64,000 nucleotides of DNA. It comes from Enterococcus sp. ZJ1622. Lineage in GTDB: Bacteria > Bacillota > Bacilli > Lactobacillales > Enterococcaceae. Made by a program: the position numbers and the translations under genes. Shown here in pieces: positions 19,152 to 29,423 of the stretch (positions within the stretch are counted from its first letter, which is position 1; each line of letters opens with the position of its first letter). Below the pieces are notes generated by a model. It searched no databases. It worked only from the letters and a program-made list of their open reading frames with translations, and was not told the DNA's origin. Where the stretch lies: contig NZ_JAAKDW010000006.1 of the NCBI RefSeq assembly GCF_011038845.1, forward strand, positions 129,001 to 193,000, written 5' to 3'.

Positions 19152-20180
19152 TTAATCGATTTGATCGAAGTAAACACACACGCACTCTGGAGCATAGACG
19201 TCTTTTTGCACCAGTTCTAACGATCCAGTTTCCGGATGTCTGCGGTATAAAGACAGGTTGTCTGTATTTTGATTTGCACAAACGACATAGCGGTCATCTG
19301 AGCTCAAAGCAAAATCACGCGGAAAGTCTCCTTCTGTGGAAATGATCTGCGTACGTTCTACGTGCGTACCATCTTCTGAAATAGCAAAAACCGCAATGGA
19401 ATTATGTCCGCGATTCGATGCGTATAAAAAACGACCGTCAGTAGAAATACGGATCGCAGCTCCGCCATTTTCTTCTGTGAATTCTTCTGGTAAAGTGGAG
19501 ATTTTCTGCAACTCTTGGAATGTGCCATCTTCCTTTTGATAAGAAAGTACACGAACCGTACTATCCAATTCACCGAATAAGTAAGCAATCTGATTATTCG
19601 GATGGAAGACCAAGTGACGAGGCCCAGTGCCGGGTTCTGCTATGAATACGGCTTTTTCAGTTAGTTTTCCGTTTTCTGAGACATCATACGTATATACGCG
19701 GTCTGTCCCTAGATCGCAGACAGCTAGGCGCTGATCAGGAGTTAGATCCGTATAGTGGACATGTGCATGGTCTTGGTTTTTGTGAGGTCCAGTAGGTTCC
19801 TGATGGAAAACAGCGTCTGCCGCTTCTAATTCGCCATCTTTGAGAATATGATAGACATTCACTTCACCTTTATGATAATTGGCACCATATAAAAGCTGGC
19901 GGGGCTCATCCACTGCTACATAACATAAGGGTGCACCGGACTCTGTTACCGCATTCAAAAAGTGAAAAGAAGGATCATACGCTCCTGCACCGCCTAAACC
20001 ATCTATGCTCGTGACCGTATATAGATTTCCAGCTTTGCTCTTGACAAGATAGGTCGGACTGGTTTCTTTGGTAGCTAGCGAAAGATTGGTCAATGCTTCT
20101 TTTTCAGTGTCGAGCTGGATAGTGTAGATGCCTTCGCTTTCGCGTCTGGTGTATGTTCCTAAAATGATTGTTTCAATCAT
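19152..20180 (-). CDS. Lactonase family protein, 6-phosphogluconolactonase (YkgB type)
   Basis: The 342-residue protein is a seven-bladed beta-propeller of the YkgB/Pgl lactonase family. Diagnostic segments are LGTYTRRESEGIY at the N terminus, HVHYTDLTPDQRLAVCDLG, GPRHLVFHPN, RFLYASNRGHNSIAVF and FPRDFALS. The expected reaction is hydrolysis of 6-phosphoglucono-1,5-lactone in the oxidative pentose phosphate pathway. An AGGAGGG site precedes ATG 20180. It is followed by the 53-residue gene. Confidence 0.85.
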   Translation of the reverse strand: MIETIILGTYTRRESEGIYTIQLDTEKEALTNLSLATKETSPTYLVKSKAGNLYTVTSIDGLGGAGAYDPSFHFLNAVTESGAPLCYVAVDEPRQLLYGANYHKGEVNVYHILKDGELEAADAVFHQEPTGPHKNQDHAHVHYTDLTPDQRLAVCDLGTDRVYTYDVSENGKLTEKAVFIAEPGTGPRHLVFHPNNQIAYLFGELDSTVRVLSYQKEDGTFQELQKISTLPEEFTEENGGAAIRISTDGRFLYASNRGHNSIAVFAISEDGTHVERTQIISTEGDFPRDFALSSDDRYVVCANQNTDNLSLYRRHPETGSLELVQKDVYAPECVCVYFDQID

Positions 20181-20313
20181 TGTATCCCTCCTAAAGATCG
20201 ATTTCTAGATTCCTTTTTTATTCTAACATACAACCGTTCATGAAGGTGAAAGAAAAAGAATATGTTATACTTGTTTTGAAAGCGATGTTTAAAGCAGTAA
20301 AGGAGAGAATAAT

Positions 20314-20667
20314 ATGATTCATGCAACTATAACAGAGATCGGGCCGGAAGCTGTGAATGAAGAAGAGCCGATGGTGATCCTATTCAATGAAACAGCTACA
20401 GACGCACTGCGAAAGTATTCGGTCATTCAAGAAATCGACACGAAAAAAGCGTTCTCGCTTCAACCAGGCGGAAAGATTACTTTTGATGAACAAGAATACC
20501 AAATCGAATATGTCGGCGCAACAGCGAATCAAAACCTTGATACAGTAGGGCATGTTACGCTGATTTTTGATCAATATCCGGAAGAAGGAAGAATCGTCAA
20601 TGGGGTATATCTATCTCCGTACAAACTTCCTGAGCTCCAAGTAGGTACACAAATCAGTTATTCTTAA
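20314..20667 (+). CDS. PTS glucitol/sorbitol EIIA-like protein
   Basis: The 117-residue protein matches the GutA (PTS EIIA glucitol/sorbitol) fold along its length, including VGATANQNLDTVGHVTLIFD near the middle. In the E. coli homologue, as I recall it, the phosphorylated histidine lies in a segment YCFIHCHG; here the aligned segment is YSVIQEID with no histidine. No EIIB or EIIC of this class is in the window. It starts a two-gene operon with an AI-2E family permease 15 bases downstream, so a regulatory rather than phosphotransfer role is plausible. A TATACT box lies near 20265. Confidence 0.8.
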   Translation: MIHATITEIGPEAVNEEEPMVILFNETATDALRKYSVIQEIDTKKAFSLQPGGKITFDEQEYQIEYVGATANQNLDTVGHVTLIFDQYPEEGRIVNGVYLSPYKLPELQVGTQISYS

Positions 20668-20682
20668 AAGGAGGGATCACAG

Positions 20683-21849
20683 ATGGAAGGGAAGAACAAG
20701 AAGCCAAGACCTGTTTCCTGGTTTTGGCGGTGGTTTTTAAATAATCAAGTCGTCACCTCTTTACTGGTCGTCCTTTTGATCTTGCTGATCGTCTTTTTAT
20801 TCACCAAGGTTTCTTATCTTTTTGAGCCGGTATGGCAATTTTTGGCGATCGTTGGACTGCCAATCATTTTAGCGGGGATTTTATATTATCTGATGAATCC
20901 GGTGGTGGATTATTTAGAAAAAAGAAAGGTCCCTCGGTTATACAGTATCATTGGGCTGTTCGTTGTGGTCGTTGCCTTGATCGTATGGGGATCGTTTGTG
21001 ATCATTCCGAAGATCCAGGAACAGACCGTGAGCTTTATCAGTAATTTTCCGCAATACGTCGACACGATCGATGAGAAATTAACGGAAATCTTACGCGATC
21101 CGTTGTTCAACCAATTCCGTGAACAGCTAGAGACCGCAGGCGATCGTTTTATGAGCTCTGCGGGAGACATGATCCAAGATATATCGAAAAGCACAGTCCA
21201 GAGTCTAGGCAGTTTTGTCGGAGCAGTCGCGACGATCCTCGTTGCTTTATTGACGATGCCGTTCATCTTGTTTTATTTATTGAAAGACGGGAAGCAGTTA
21301 GCGCCTTATTTCGTGAAATTCCTGCCGACGCGTATGCGGAAACCGACTTTGAAGGTATTGAGTGAAATGAACAGTCAAGTTTCTTCTTATATAAGAGGGC
21401 AGTTGACGGTCGCATTTGCGGTAGCGATCATGTTCATGATCGGGTTTGCGATCATTGGCTTAGATTATGCGGTCACACTTGGGATCATTGCCGGTTTTTT
21501 GAATTTGATCCCTTATCTAGGATCGTTTTTGGCAATGATTCCTGCTTTGTTTTTAGCCATCGTTGCCGGACCCGTCATGATCATCAAGGTGCTAGTCGTA
21601 TTTGCGGCAGAGCAGACGATTGAAGGAAGACTGATTTCGCCGTTAGTCTTGGGCAACCAGCTATCGATTCATCCAGTGACGATCTTGCTCGTATTGCTGA
21701 CGTCAGGAAAATTGTTCGGTATTATCGGTGTCATACTTGGGATACCAGTATATGCAGCAGCAAAAGTAGTCATTACGCATATTTTCGAGTGGTATACGAC
21801 GATTTCGACGCTTTATGAAGAAAAGACACCGGATCAGCATAAAGAATAA
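20683..21849 (+). CDS. AI-2E family transporter (YdbI/PerM type)
   Basis: The 388-residue membrane protein has N-terminal helices (residues about 20-100), a soluble helical region around residues 105-180 and further membrane helices ending with the segment GKLFGIIGVILGIPVYAAAK, typical of the AI-2E/PerM family. Members include autoinducer-2 exporters and Na+/H+ antiporters, so the substrate is open. It is translated from an AAGGAGGG site 15 bases after the GutA-like gene and is followed by a strong terminator. Confidence 0.85.
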   Translation: MEGKNKKPRPVSWFWRWFLNNQVVTSLLVVLLILLIVFLFTKVSYLFEPVWQFLAIVGLPIILAGILYYLMNPVVDYLEKRKVPRLYSIIGLFVVVVALIVWGSFVIIPKIQEQTVSFISNFPQYVDTIDEKLTEILRDPLFNQFREQLETAGDRFMSSAGDMIQDISKSTVQSLGSFVGAVATILVALLTMPFILFYLLKDGKQLAPYFVKFLPTRMRKPTLKVLSEMNSQVSSYIRGQLTVAFAVAIMFMIGFAIIGLDYAVTLGIIAGFLNLIPYLGSFLAMIPALFLAIVAGPVMIIKVLVVFAAEQTIEGRLISPLVLGNQLSIHPVTILLVLLTSGKLFGIIGVILGIPVYAAAKVVITHIFEWYTTISTLYEEKTPDQHKE

Positions 21850-21878
21850 AGAGGGCGAAAACGTCCGTGGACAAAAAT

Positions 21879-21914
21879 CAAAAAGGCCAAGGCAGTTTCT
21901 GCCCTGGTCTTTTT
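21879..21914 (+). terminator. Terminator after the AI-2E transporter gene
   Basis: AAAAAGGCCAAGGCAG pairs with CTGCCCTGGTCTTTTT around a TTT loop. It lies between convergent genes and can work both ways. Confidence 0.9.
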
Positions 21915-21943
21915 GTCTTTTTCACGATCGAAACATATCTGTT

Positions 21944-22669
<726 letters not shown>

Positions 22670-22740
22670 TTATGGTGGTATCCGGAAGAAGAAAAGTGAT
22701 CCGATGATAAAGCGTCATTATCTGCATTCAAATCAGGGCG

Positions 22741-23352
22741 AAGTTGTGACAACTTCATACACGGTGTTCAAGTAGCTGACCTTCGGCATTAGTTCAGAAA
22801 AATGCAAAATATGGGAAGCTATTTTTCATTTTTCCTTGCTAATGCTTAGGTCAAAGCGCTGCTTTCACAACCTCACACACGGTGTTCTCCTGCCAACTCC
22901 TCGGGCACAAGTCACAATATTCATCAAACATGAGAAGCTGTTTGTTGAAATTGTTCCTTGTGCCTCAGAGTTAAACGGCAGGCTCACGACCTCTGATTTA
23001 CGGTGTTCAATCAGCTGACCTTCGATATTAGCTCAGAAAAATACAAAATATGAAGAGCTATTTTACATTTTTCTTCTCTAATACTCAGGTCAAAGCGCTG
23101 CTTTCACAACCTTCTACACGGTGTTCAAAAGCTTGCATCTGCGGCACTAAGCCCAAACAGATGAAAAACATGAGGAGCTGTTTTTATCTGTTTGTTCTTA
23201 CTGCTTGATGCAGAACAGCTTTTTCACAACCTCATACACGGTGTTCCAACTGCTGCTTCTCGGCAATAAGTTCACTGAACAAGAAAATATGGGAAGCTAT
23301 TTTCTGTTCAGTGTCCTTATTCCTTAAAGCAGAACGCAGTTGTCACAACCTT
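22741..23352 (+). repeat. Intergenic hairpin-repeat array 4 (five units)
   Basis: Five tandem units in order D, B, D, C, A at about 22759-22872, 22876-22994, 22999-23112, 23116-23233 and 23236-23352. It is preceded by a short GTTGTGACAAC end. It is the longest array in the window and fills the gap between azoR and the rhodanese gene. The two D units differ at several positions but keep matching arms. Confidence 0.88.
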
Positions 23353-23355
23353 TTC

Positions 23356-23652
23356 CTACGCCACACTCCCCTGTAACGCTTCCATCCCTCCAACGATGTA
23401 GACCGCATGGAATCCTTGCTCGGTCAGCTGATCTGCAAGTATTTCAGAACGTCTTCCCGTGTAGCTGAGGATGTAATAGTGTTTAAAAGGATCTAGATTT
23501 TTCAATTGTTTCGGCAAGTGAGCAGCAGGGATAGAGAGTGAGTGACTAAGGTGTTTTTTTGTATAATCCAATGTATTTCGAGTATCCAGGACAACTGCAT
23601 CTGTTCCTAGTGTCAGCTGATTGAAGTCTTGGACAGTAATTGATTTGGCCAT
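23356..23652 (-). CDS. Rhodanese-like domain protein lacking the catalytic cysteine
   Basis: The 98-residue single-domain protein has the rhodanese marks VVLDTRNTLDYTKKHL and VYIVGGMEALQG. The active loop reads SYTGRRS at residues 63-69, where active members have CxxGxRS, so Ser63 replaces the catalytic cysteine. It therefore probably cannot form a persulfide and may be a binding or structural relative. It is oriented away from the TetR gene. The stop codon lies only 3 bases from the end of repeat array 4. Confidence 0.85.
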   Translation of the reverse strand: MAKSITVQDFNQLTLGTDAVVLDTRNTLDYTKKHLSHSLSIPAAHLPKQLKNLDPFKHYYILSYTGRRSEILADQLTEQGFHAVYIVGGMEALQGSVA

Positions 23653-23800
23653 TTATCGTCATCCTTTGTTTAGTATGGAGCTATTCTAAAGGTACGCTTG
23701 TATTTATTCAAATAGAAGGATCGGTCTTACACTTTTTTTAAGTAATGTAGCCCGACTGAAAAAAATGTTGCAAATATCTTGCAAAACATCATCAAGGTGT

Positions 23801-23834
23801 TATAATGACATAGCGTCATATGACAAGGTGTCAT
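23801..23834. promoter_or_regulatory. Promoter and palindromic operator of the TetR-ABC operon
   Basis: TATAAT at 23801-23806 overlaps a 30-bp palindrome at 23805-23834. The palindrome has outer arms ATGACA and TGTCAT and the central symmetric core GTCATATGAC. Binding here would cover the -10 box and start site, as expected for autorepression by the TetR protein encoded next. Confidence 0.75.
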
Positions 23835-23858
23835 AAATCGACAGAAAGGAGGAAAAAA

Positions 23859-24506
23859 ATGCCGACTCAAACATTTTTTCATTTACCTGAAGAAAAGCAA
23901 AAACGACTTTTAGAAGCCGCTCGGGTAGAATTTTCCAGAGTGCCATTGAATGAAGCTTCGATCGCAAACATCGTGAAACTAGCAGATATTCCCCGTGGCA
24001 GCTTTTATCAGTATTTCGAAGATAAAGAAGATCTTTACTTTTATTATTTTGAAACAGTCAGAAGAGATAGCTCTAAGGACATGCTTCAATTGATGAAAGA
24101 AGCAAAAGGCGATCTATTCAAAGGATTCGAGTTGTATTTTACCAAGATGATCCGCGATACATTAGAAGGCGAGAATGCTTCTTTTTATCGAAATCTGTTT
24201 ATGAATATGGACTATCGAGCTTCTCGAAAAGTCGTTCCTCATACATCAAAGGATCATCGACTAAGTCCGCATAAGAACCACAAGCAAGATGCCAAGGAAT
24301 TGATCGAATTGATCGATCAGACAAAGTTGAAAGTCAATGATTCCCATGAATTGGAATTACTGATCCAATTAGTCATGAATACGGTATTCACAACGATCGC
24401 TCATTCTTATAAATCTTTTTCTACATCTGAGGATTACTCGGCGGACGAAGCAATCAAAGAATTCAAATTAAAGCTCTCCTGGCTAAAAAACGGAGCATAT
24501 AAATAG
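23859..24506 (+). CDS. TetR/AcrR-family regulator of the adjacent ABC exporter
   Basis: The 215-residue protein has a TetR helix-turn-helix in residues 10-55 (EASIANIVKLADIPRGSFYQYFEDKEDLY) followed by a helical ligand domain. ATG 23859 follows AAAGGAGG; in-frame codons upstream lie inside the operator. It is the first gene of an operon with two ABC half-transporters 15 bases downstream, so it most likely senses an exported compound and represses the operon through the palindrome at 23805-23834. Confidence 0.88.
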   Translation: MPTQTFFHLPEEKQKRLLEAARVEFSRVPLNEASIANIVKLADIPRGSFYQYFEDKEDLYFYYFETVRRDSSKDMLQLMKEAKGDLFKGFELYFTKMIRDTLEGENASFYRNLFMNMDYRASRKVVPHTSKDHRLSPHKNHKQDAKELIELIDQTKLKVNDSHELELLIQLVMNTVFTTIAHSYKSFSTSEDYSADEAIKEFKLKLSWLKNGAYK

Positions 24507-24521
24507 AAAGAAGGGAATAAG

Positions 24522-26249
24522 ATGCTAAAAATCGTAAAACGGATCTCCTTGACTTCGGCTATTGCAGCTGCGGTTTTCATGGTTATCCAAGTATTCGCAG
24601 ACCTGTATTTGCCGACACTTACCTCTAACATCATCGATAAAGGGGTCGCACAAGGAGATGTCGATTATATCTGGCAAACTGGATTTGTGATGATCGGATT
24701 TTCTTTGATCAGCATTTTCGCAGCGATCGCTAATACATTTTTCGCTACACGAGAATCTCAAAAATTAGGGAAACAATTGCGTACGGATGTTTACAAAAAA
24801 TCAGAAAGCTTGACGAATGATGCTTTTGACAAATATGGTACAGCTTCTTTGATCACACGTACGACGAATGATGTCACTCAAATCCAAATGGTGACTCAGA
24901 TGTTCTTGCGTATGATGATCAATGCACCAATCACATTGATCGGTGCCAGCTTTTTAGCTTATCAGAAGGATCATCAGCTGACGAAAATCTTCTTAGTCGT
25001 GATTCCTGTGATGCTGGTATTAGTCGGCGGGATCATGTATTTTGCCGTGCCGCTATTCAAGAGCATGCAAAAGAAAACAGACCGGTTGAATCTGGTATTT
25101 CGTGAAGGTTTGACAGGTGTCCGTGTGATCCGGGCATTTGATAAAACACGTTTTGAAGAAAATCGGTTCGATCTAGCGAACAAAGATTATACGAACACAG
25201 CAATCAAAGTAAACACGATCGTTGCCTTGATGATGCCAGTAATGACATTGATCATGAGTGGAACGAACGTTGCAATCACATGGTTTGGCGGACACTACAT
25301 AGCTGATATGACGCTTGAAGTTGGGAACCTGATTGCTTTTATGACTTATGCCATGCAGATTCTGATCAGTTTTATGATGCTTTCTGCCATATTTATCATG
25401 GTGCCGCGTGCGCAAGCATCTGCTGATCGGATCAACGAAGTACTGGATGAAGAGATCGGTATCAATGATCCAAAAGATCCGAAAACTGTTTCTTTAGCTG
25501 GAAAAGAGGCTTCTTTAGTATTCGATCATGTCAATTACCGCTATCGTGGCGCAGAAAAACTTGCACTTGAAGACATCGATTTTTCGGCGAAATCCGGCGA
25601 AATCGTGGCAATCATCGGTGGAACAGGGTCAGGGAAATCGACTTTAGTCAATCTGATCCCTCGTTTATATGATATCGAATCTGGAGAAATCAGGATCAAT
25701 GGAACAAGTATCAGTGAGATGACACAGCACAATCTACGCGAACTGATGGGCTTCGTTCCTCAAAAGTCGATGCTGTTTTCTGGAACGATCCGCGACAATA
25801 TGCAGTACGGGAAATCTGATGCCACAGATGAAATGATTTGGAAAGCCTTGGAGATCGCTCAGGCAAAAGACTTTGTTTCAGAACTTGAAGATGGACTGGA
25901 CAGTCATGTAGAACAAGGCGGAGGGAACTTCTCCGGTGGACAAAGACAACGTTTAGCTATTGCGCGTGCTTTAGTCAAACCAGCAGATGTCTATGTATTC
26001 GATGATTCTTTTTCAGCATTGGACTTCAAAACGGATGCGAAACTGCGCCAAGCCTTGAAGGTCAATATGAAAGAAAGCATCACAGTCTTAGTCGCACAGC
26101 GAGTAAGTACCGTAATGGATGCTGACACGATCTTAGTTCTCGATGAAGGCAAGCTAGTCGGCAAAGGAACACACGATGAATTACTTGAAACAAATGAAAC
26201 GTACCAGGAAATCGTTCATTCACAATTGAGAGAGGAGGATCTAGCATGA
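24522..26249 (+). CDS. efrA: ABC exporter half-transporter, EfrA/LmrC type
   Basis: The 575-residue protein has six membrane helices (residues about 15-300) and an ATPase domain with Walker A GGTGSGKST, signature FSGGQRQR and Walker B VYVFDDSFSALD. The residue after Walker B is Asp instead of the catalytic Glu, so this half carries the degenerate site of a heterodimer. Such pairs (EfrAB of enterococci, LmrCD) export drugs, dyes or lipids. It overlaps the next gene by four bases (ATGA), indicating coupled translation. The symbol is given by similarity of type and order. Confidence 0.85.
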   Translation: MLKIVKRISLTSAIAAAVFMVIQVFADLYLPTLTSNIIDKGVAQGDVDYIWQTGFVMIGFSLISIFAAIANTFFATRESQKLGKQLRTDVYKKSESLTNDAFDKYGTASLITRTTNDVTQIQMVTQMFLRMMINAPITLIGASFLAYQKDHQLTKIFLVVIPVMLVLVGGIMYFAVPLFKSMQKKTDRLNLVFREGLTGVRVIRAFDKTRFEENRFDLANKDYTNTAIKVNTIVALMMPVMTLIMSGTNVAITWFGGHYIADMTLEVGNLIAFMTYAMQILISFMMLSAIFIMVPRAQASADRINEVLDEEIGINDPKDPKTVSLAGKEASLVFDHVNYRYRGAEKLALEDIDFSAKSGEIVAIIGGTGSGKSTLVNLIPRLYDIESGEIRINGTSISEMTQHNLRELMGFVPQKSMLFSGTIRDNMQYGKSDATDEMIWKALEIAQAKDFVSELEDGLDSHVEQGGGNFSGGQRQRLAIARALVKPADVYVFDDSFSALDFKTDAKLRQALKVNMKESITVLVAQRVSTVMDADTILVLDEGKLVGKGTHDELLETNETYQEIVHSQLREEDLA

Positions 26250-28138
26250 GTAAAACAAACACAAAAACCTCTCATGGACCAGCAGCTGGGCCAGGACATG
26301 GCGGACCAGGCAGAAATATCGGTGCCAAAGGAGAGAAACCTAAAAATTTCTGGGGAACTGTCCGTCGATTGTTCGGTTATATGTCAAAACGGTTGGTAGC
26401 GATCATTACAGTTTTCGTACTGGCGATTGCCGCAGTCGTTTTCCAGATCCAGACACCGAAAGTCTTGGGGAAAGCAACAACAGAGATCTTCAAAGGTGTG
26501 ATGACTGGTGCACAGCAAATGCAGCAGGGACAGCAGATCACGAAATTACCGATCGATTTCGATAAGATCGCGCAAATCATTTTTACCGTGATCGTCATGT
26601 ATCTGATCTCGGCAGTGTTCAATTTCCTGCAGCAATTTATCATGACACGTGTTTCACAACGGACCGTTTATGAATTGCGTCATGACCTAGAAGCAAAAAT
26701 GAATCGGGTGCCGATTTCTTATTATGATACACATACGAACGGGGACATCATGTCTCGGGCAATCAATGATATGGATAATATCGCAAGTACACTGCAGCAG
26801 AACCTTACGCAATTTGTCACCAGCGCAGTCACACTGATCGGTGTGATCGTGATGATGTTGTCTATCAGTTGGCAATTGACGCTCGTAGCCTTATTGATGA
26901 TCCCATTGAGTTTGATCATCGTTATGATCATTGCGCCAAAATCGCAAGTATTCTTTGCTGATCAGCAAAAGAGCCTTGGTCTTTTGAATAACCAAGTCGA
27001 AGAAACCTACGGCGGCCATACCATCGTCAAAACGTTCAACCATACAGAAAAAGACCAGGAAGTATTTGAAGAAGAAAACCAGAAGCTGTATGCTGCAGGC
27101 TGGAAAGCACAATTCATCTCAGCGATCATCATGCCTTTGATGAACTTCGTCAAAAACTTGGGCTATGTCTTTGTAGCTGTACTAGGCGGGGTAAAAGTCG
27201 CAAATGGGAATATGACACTTGGGGACGTACAGGCTTTCTTACAATATACGACTCAATTTTCACAACCGATCACTCAGCTGGCAAGCTTGATGAATACGAT
27301 CCAATCAACAGTGGCTTCGGCAGAACGGGTATTCCAAGTGCTAGATGAAGAAGAGATGACAGAAGAAAAATCCGGACTTCCAGTAGAAAAAGATACACCA
27401 TATAAAGTCCGTTTTCAAAATGTCCAATTTGGCTATACACCAGATAACCTGTTGATGACTGATTTCAATCTTGATGTCAAACCGGGAGAGATGGTCGCTA
27501 TCGTTGGTCCGACTGGTGCAGGGAAAACGACCTTGATCAACTTGCTAGAACGCTTTTATGATGTGTCAGGTGGAAGTATTCGTTATGATGGCGTAGATAC
27601 CCGTGACCTTTCTCGAGATGTACTGCGCGCCCAATTCTCGATGGTCTTGCAGGATACTTGGTTATTTACAGGAAGTATCTATGACAATATCAAATACGGA
27701 AATGACGACGCAACGGAAGAACAAGTGATTGAAGCAGCTAAAGCCGCTCACGTGGACGAATTTGTCCGTAAATTGCCAGATGGCTACAACACAGTATTAA
27801 ATGAAGAAGCAAGCAATATCTCGCAAGGACAACGTCAATTGATCACGATCGCTCGCGCTTTCTTAGCAAATCCTGACGTACTGATTCTTGATGAAGCAAC
27901 CTCTAGTGTGGATACACGTACGGAGATCCTGATCCAAAAAGCGATGAACCGTTTATTGGAAAACCGGACAAGCTTCGTCGTTGCTCACCGTTTGTCAACG
28001 ATACGTGATGCAGACAATATCATCGTAATGAACCACGGATCGATCGTGGAAACCGGCAACCATGATCAATTGATGGAAAAAGACGGGTTTTATGCCGATC
28101 TTTATAATAGCCAGTTTTCAGAAGAAGAAGCGGTCTGA
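26246..28138 (+). CDS. efrB: ABC exporter half-transporter, EfrB/LmrD type
   Basis: The 630-residue partner has a glycine- and proline-rich cytoplasmic N terminus (residues 1-35), six membrane helices and an ATPase domain with Walker A GPTGAGKTT, signature ISQGQRQL and Walker B VLILDEATSSVD with the intact catalytic Glu. Together with the upstream half it makes one active and one degenerate ATP site, as usual for heterodimeric exporters. A terminator follows at 28184-28230. Confidence 0.87.
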   Translation: MSKTNTKTSHGPAAGPGHGGPGRNIGAKGEKPKNFWGTVRRLFGYMSKRLVAIITVFVLAIAAVVFQIQTPKVLGKATTEIFKGVMTGAQQMQQGQQITKLPIDFDKIAQIIFTVIVMYLISAVFNFLQQFIMTRVSQRTVYELRHDLEAKMNRVPISYYDTHTNGDIMSRAINDMDNIASTLQQNLTQFVTSAVTLIGVIVMMLSISWQLTLVALLMIPLSLIIVMIIAPKSQVFFADQQKSLGLLNNQVEETYGGHTIVKTFNHTEKDQEVFEEENQKLYAAGWKAQFISAIIMPLMNFVKNLGYVFVAVLGGVKVANGNMTLGDVQAFLQYTTQFSQPITQLASLMNTIQSTVASAERVFQVLDEEEMTEEKSGLPVEKDTPYKVRFQNVQFGYTPDNLLMTDFNLDVKPGEMVAIVGPTGAGKTTLINLLERFYDVSGGSIRYDGVDTRDLSRDVLRAQFSMVLQDTWLFTGSIYDNIKYGNDDATEEQVIEAAKAAHVDEFVRKLPDGYNTVLNEEASNISQGQRQLITIARAFLANPDVLILDEATSSVDTRTEILIQKAMNRLLENRTSFVVAHRLSTIRDADNIIVMNHGSIVETGNHDQLMEKDGFYADLYNSQFSEEEAV

Positions 28139-28183
28139 ACACCGAGCATAGGACAATAGGTATTACTTCGAACAAGTAAAATG

Positions 28184-28230
28184 ACAGGGAATGGAACAAA
28201 GTGATGTGACATTCCCTGTTCGTTTTTTTT
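28184..28230 (+). terminator. Terminator of the TetR-ABC operon
   Basis: ACAGGGAATG and CATTCCCTGT are perfectly complementary and followed by CG and nine T. Confidence 0.88.
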
Positions 28231-28367
28231 TGTTTTTTGATTGTTTTTAGACGTATTTCCCTGTAAATGCGAAGGTTCTCACATTTTTTTTAACAAAAAC
28301 TGTGTTATTGCTTGAAAGAAGAGAGAAGCATCGTTAAAATAAAGCTGACGTGGAGGGGAGCAAGAAT

Positions 28368-29252
28368 ATGAAAGATTTTAAATTGGGGGCTGCCACCTCT
28401 TTGAAAAGTGTGGCGATCCGGGTCAAAGACCGGGATAAGATGATCGATTTTTACAAAAACACGATCGGTTTTGACTTGAAACGGGAAGAAAATGAACTGG
28501 CGATTTTAGGAACAGAAGAAAACGGAAGCGAAATGTTGCTGTTGGAAGAAAGCCCAAGAGCAAATGATCACATCGGGGAGATCAAAAAGCTGAATCGGTT
28601 CTCACTGATCATTCCTAGCGTAGAGGAAATGGCAGACATCTTGTGCCGTATCCGAAAAACGAATTATCCGATTAAAGATGCGTTAGAAGATCATGGTCGT
28701 TTAGGGATTTTACTAAGTGATCCGGAAGAAAACGAGATCGAGATCTATCATGAAGAGCGCAAAGATGACCAGAAAGAAACACCAGAGAGAATGGATCAGG
28801 AAGCTTTGCTGCGTAAATCAGAAGAAAAATTCAGTAAATTGTCCGCAGGTTCTTATTTCGAAAAGATCCATTTGAATGTGACGGATTTGACGAAAGAACG
28901 TAAATTTCTTGAGCACGTCCTTGGTTTGAAGGTACAAAATGAAGAAAACAAACTTTACGTATTGAATGAAGGCGACTTTCATGTCGGTCTGACAGAAGCA
29001 CAAGGCGAGGCGCTCAATTTGCCGACAGACGAAGTGATCGGGTTGGACTTCCTGAAATTCGTGATCGATCCAGATAGCATGGAAAATCTGATCACTCACT
29101 TGGAAGAGTTAGCGATCGATTTCTTTTTAGATAAAAAACACACGGTATTGACGATCTATGATTCGATCGGGATCGAATGGTGGTTTGTCAGTGAGCCAAA
29201 TGAAAAAAGTAGAACAGATATCAAGTGTGACGATGAACCATTTCTTTCTTAA
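28368..29252 (+). CDS. VOC-superfamily protein with two glyoxalase/dioxygenase domains (CatE-like)
   Basis: The 294-residue protein consists of two vicinal-oxygen-chelate domains (residues about 10-130 and 165-285). The first begins LKSVAIRVKDRDKMIDFY and the second KIHLNVTDLTKERKFLEHVLG. This resembles ring-cleaving 2,3-dioxygenases of the YfiE/CatE group, but the reaction is not known. Typical metal ligands are not obvious in the first domain. GGAGGGG lies upstream of ATG 28368. It is a single-gene unit between two strong terminators. Confidence 0.78.
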   Translation: MKDFKLGAATSLKSVAIRVKDRDKMIDFYKNTIGFDLKREENELAILGTEENGSEMLLLEESPRANDHIGEIKKLNRFSLIIPSVEEMADILCRIRKTNYPIKDALEDHGRLGILLSDPEENEIEIYHEERKDDQKETPERMDQEALLRKSEEKFSKLSAGSYFEKIHLNVTDLTKERKFLEHVLGLKVQNEENKLYVLNEGDFHVGLTEAQGEALNLPTDEVIGLDFLKFVIDPDSMENLITHLEELAIDFFLDKKHTVLTIYDSIGIEWWFVSEPNEKSRTDIKCDDEPFLS

Positions 29253-29282
29253 CGATAGTTGTACTTGATGTCATTTCTAAGG

Positions 29283-29326
29283 GCGGAGGTCATTCAGAAT
29301 TTTTCTGAGTGACCTCCGTTCTTTTT
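29283..29326 (+). terminator. Terminator after the VOC gene
   Basis: CGGAGGTCATTCAGAA pairs with TCTGAGTGACCTCCG around a short T loop, followed by TTCTTTTT. Confidence 0.9.
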
Positions 29327-29423
29327 GATAAAACTATTGATTCCTTTTGCAGAAAGCTATATGCTTGGGCTGATAGTGCAAGAAGAAATGCAATGATTTT
29401 CTTCATGACAGAAGGAGGAAAAG

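Noticed and set aside
22741-23352. CRISPR array
   Set aside because: Units are about 115 bp hairpins of several types without short constant repeats and unique spacers, and no cas genes are present.
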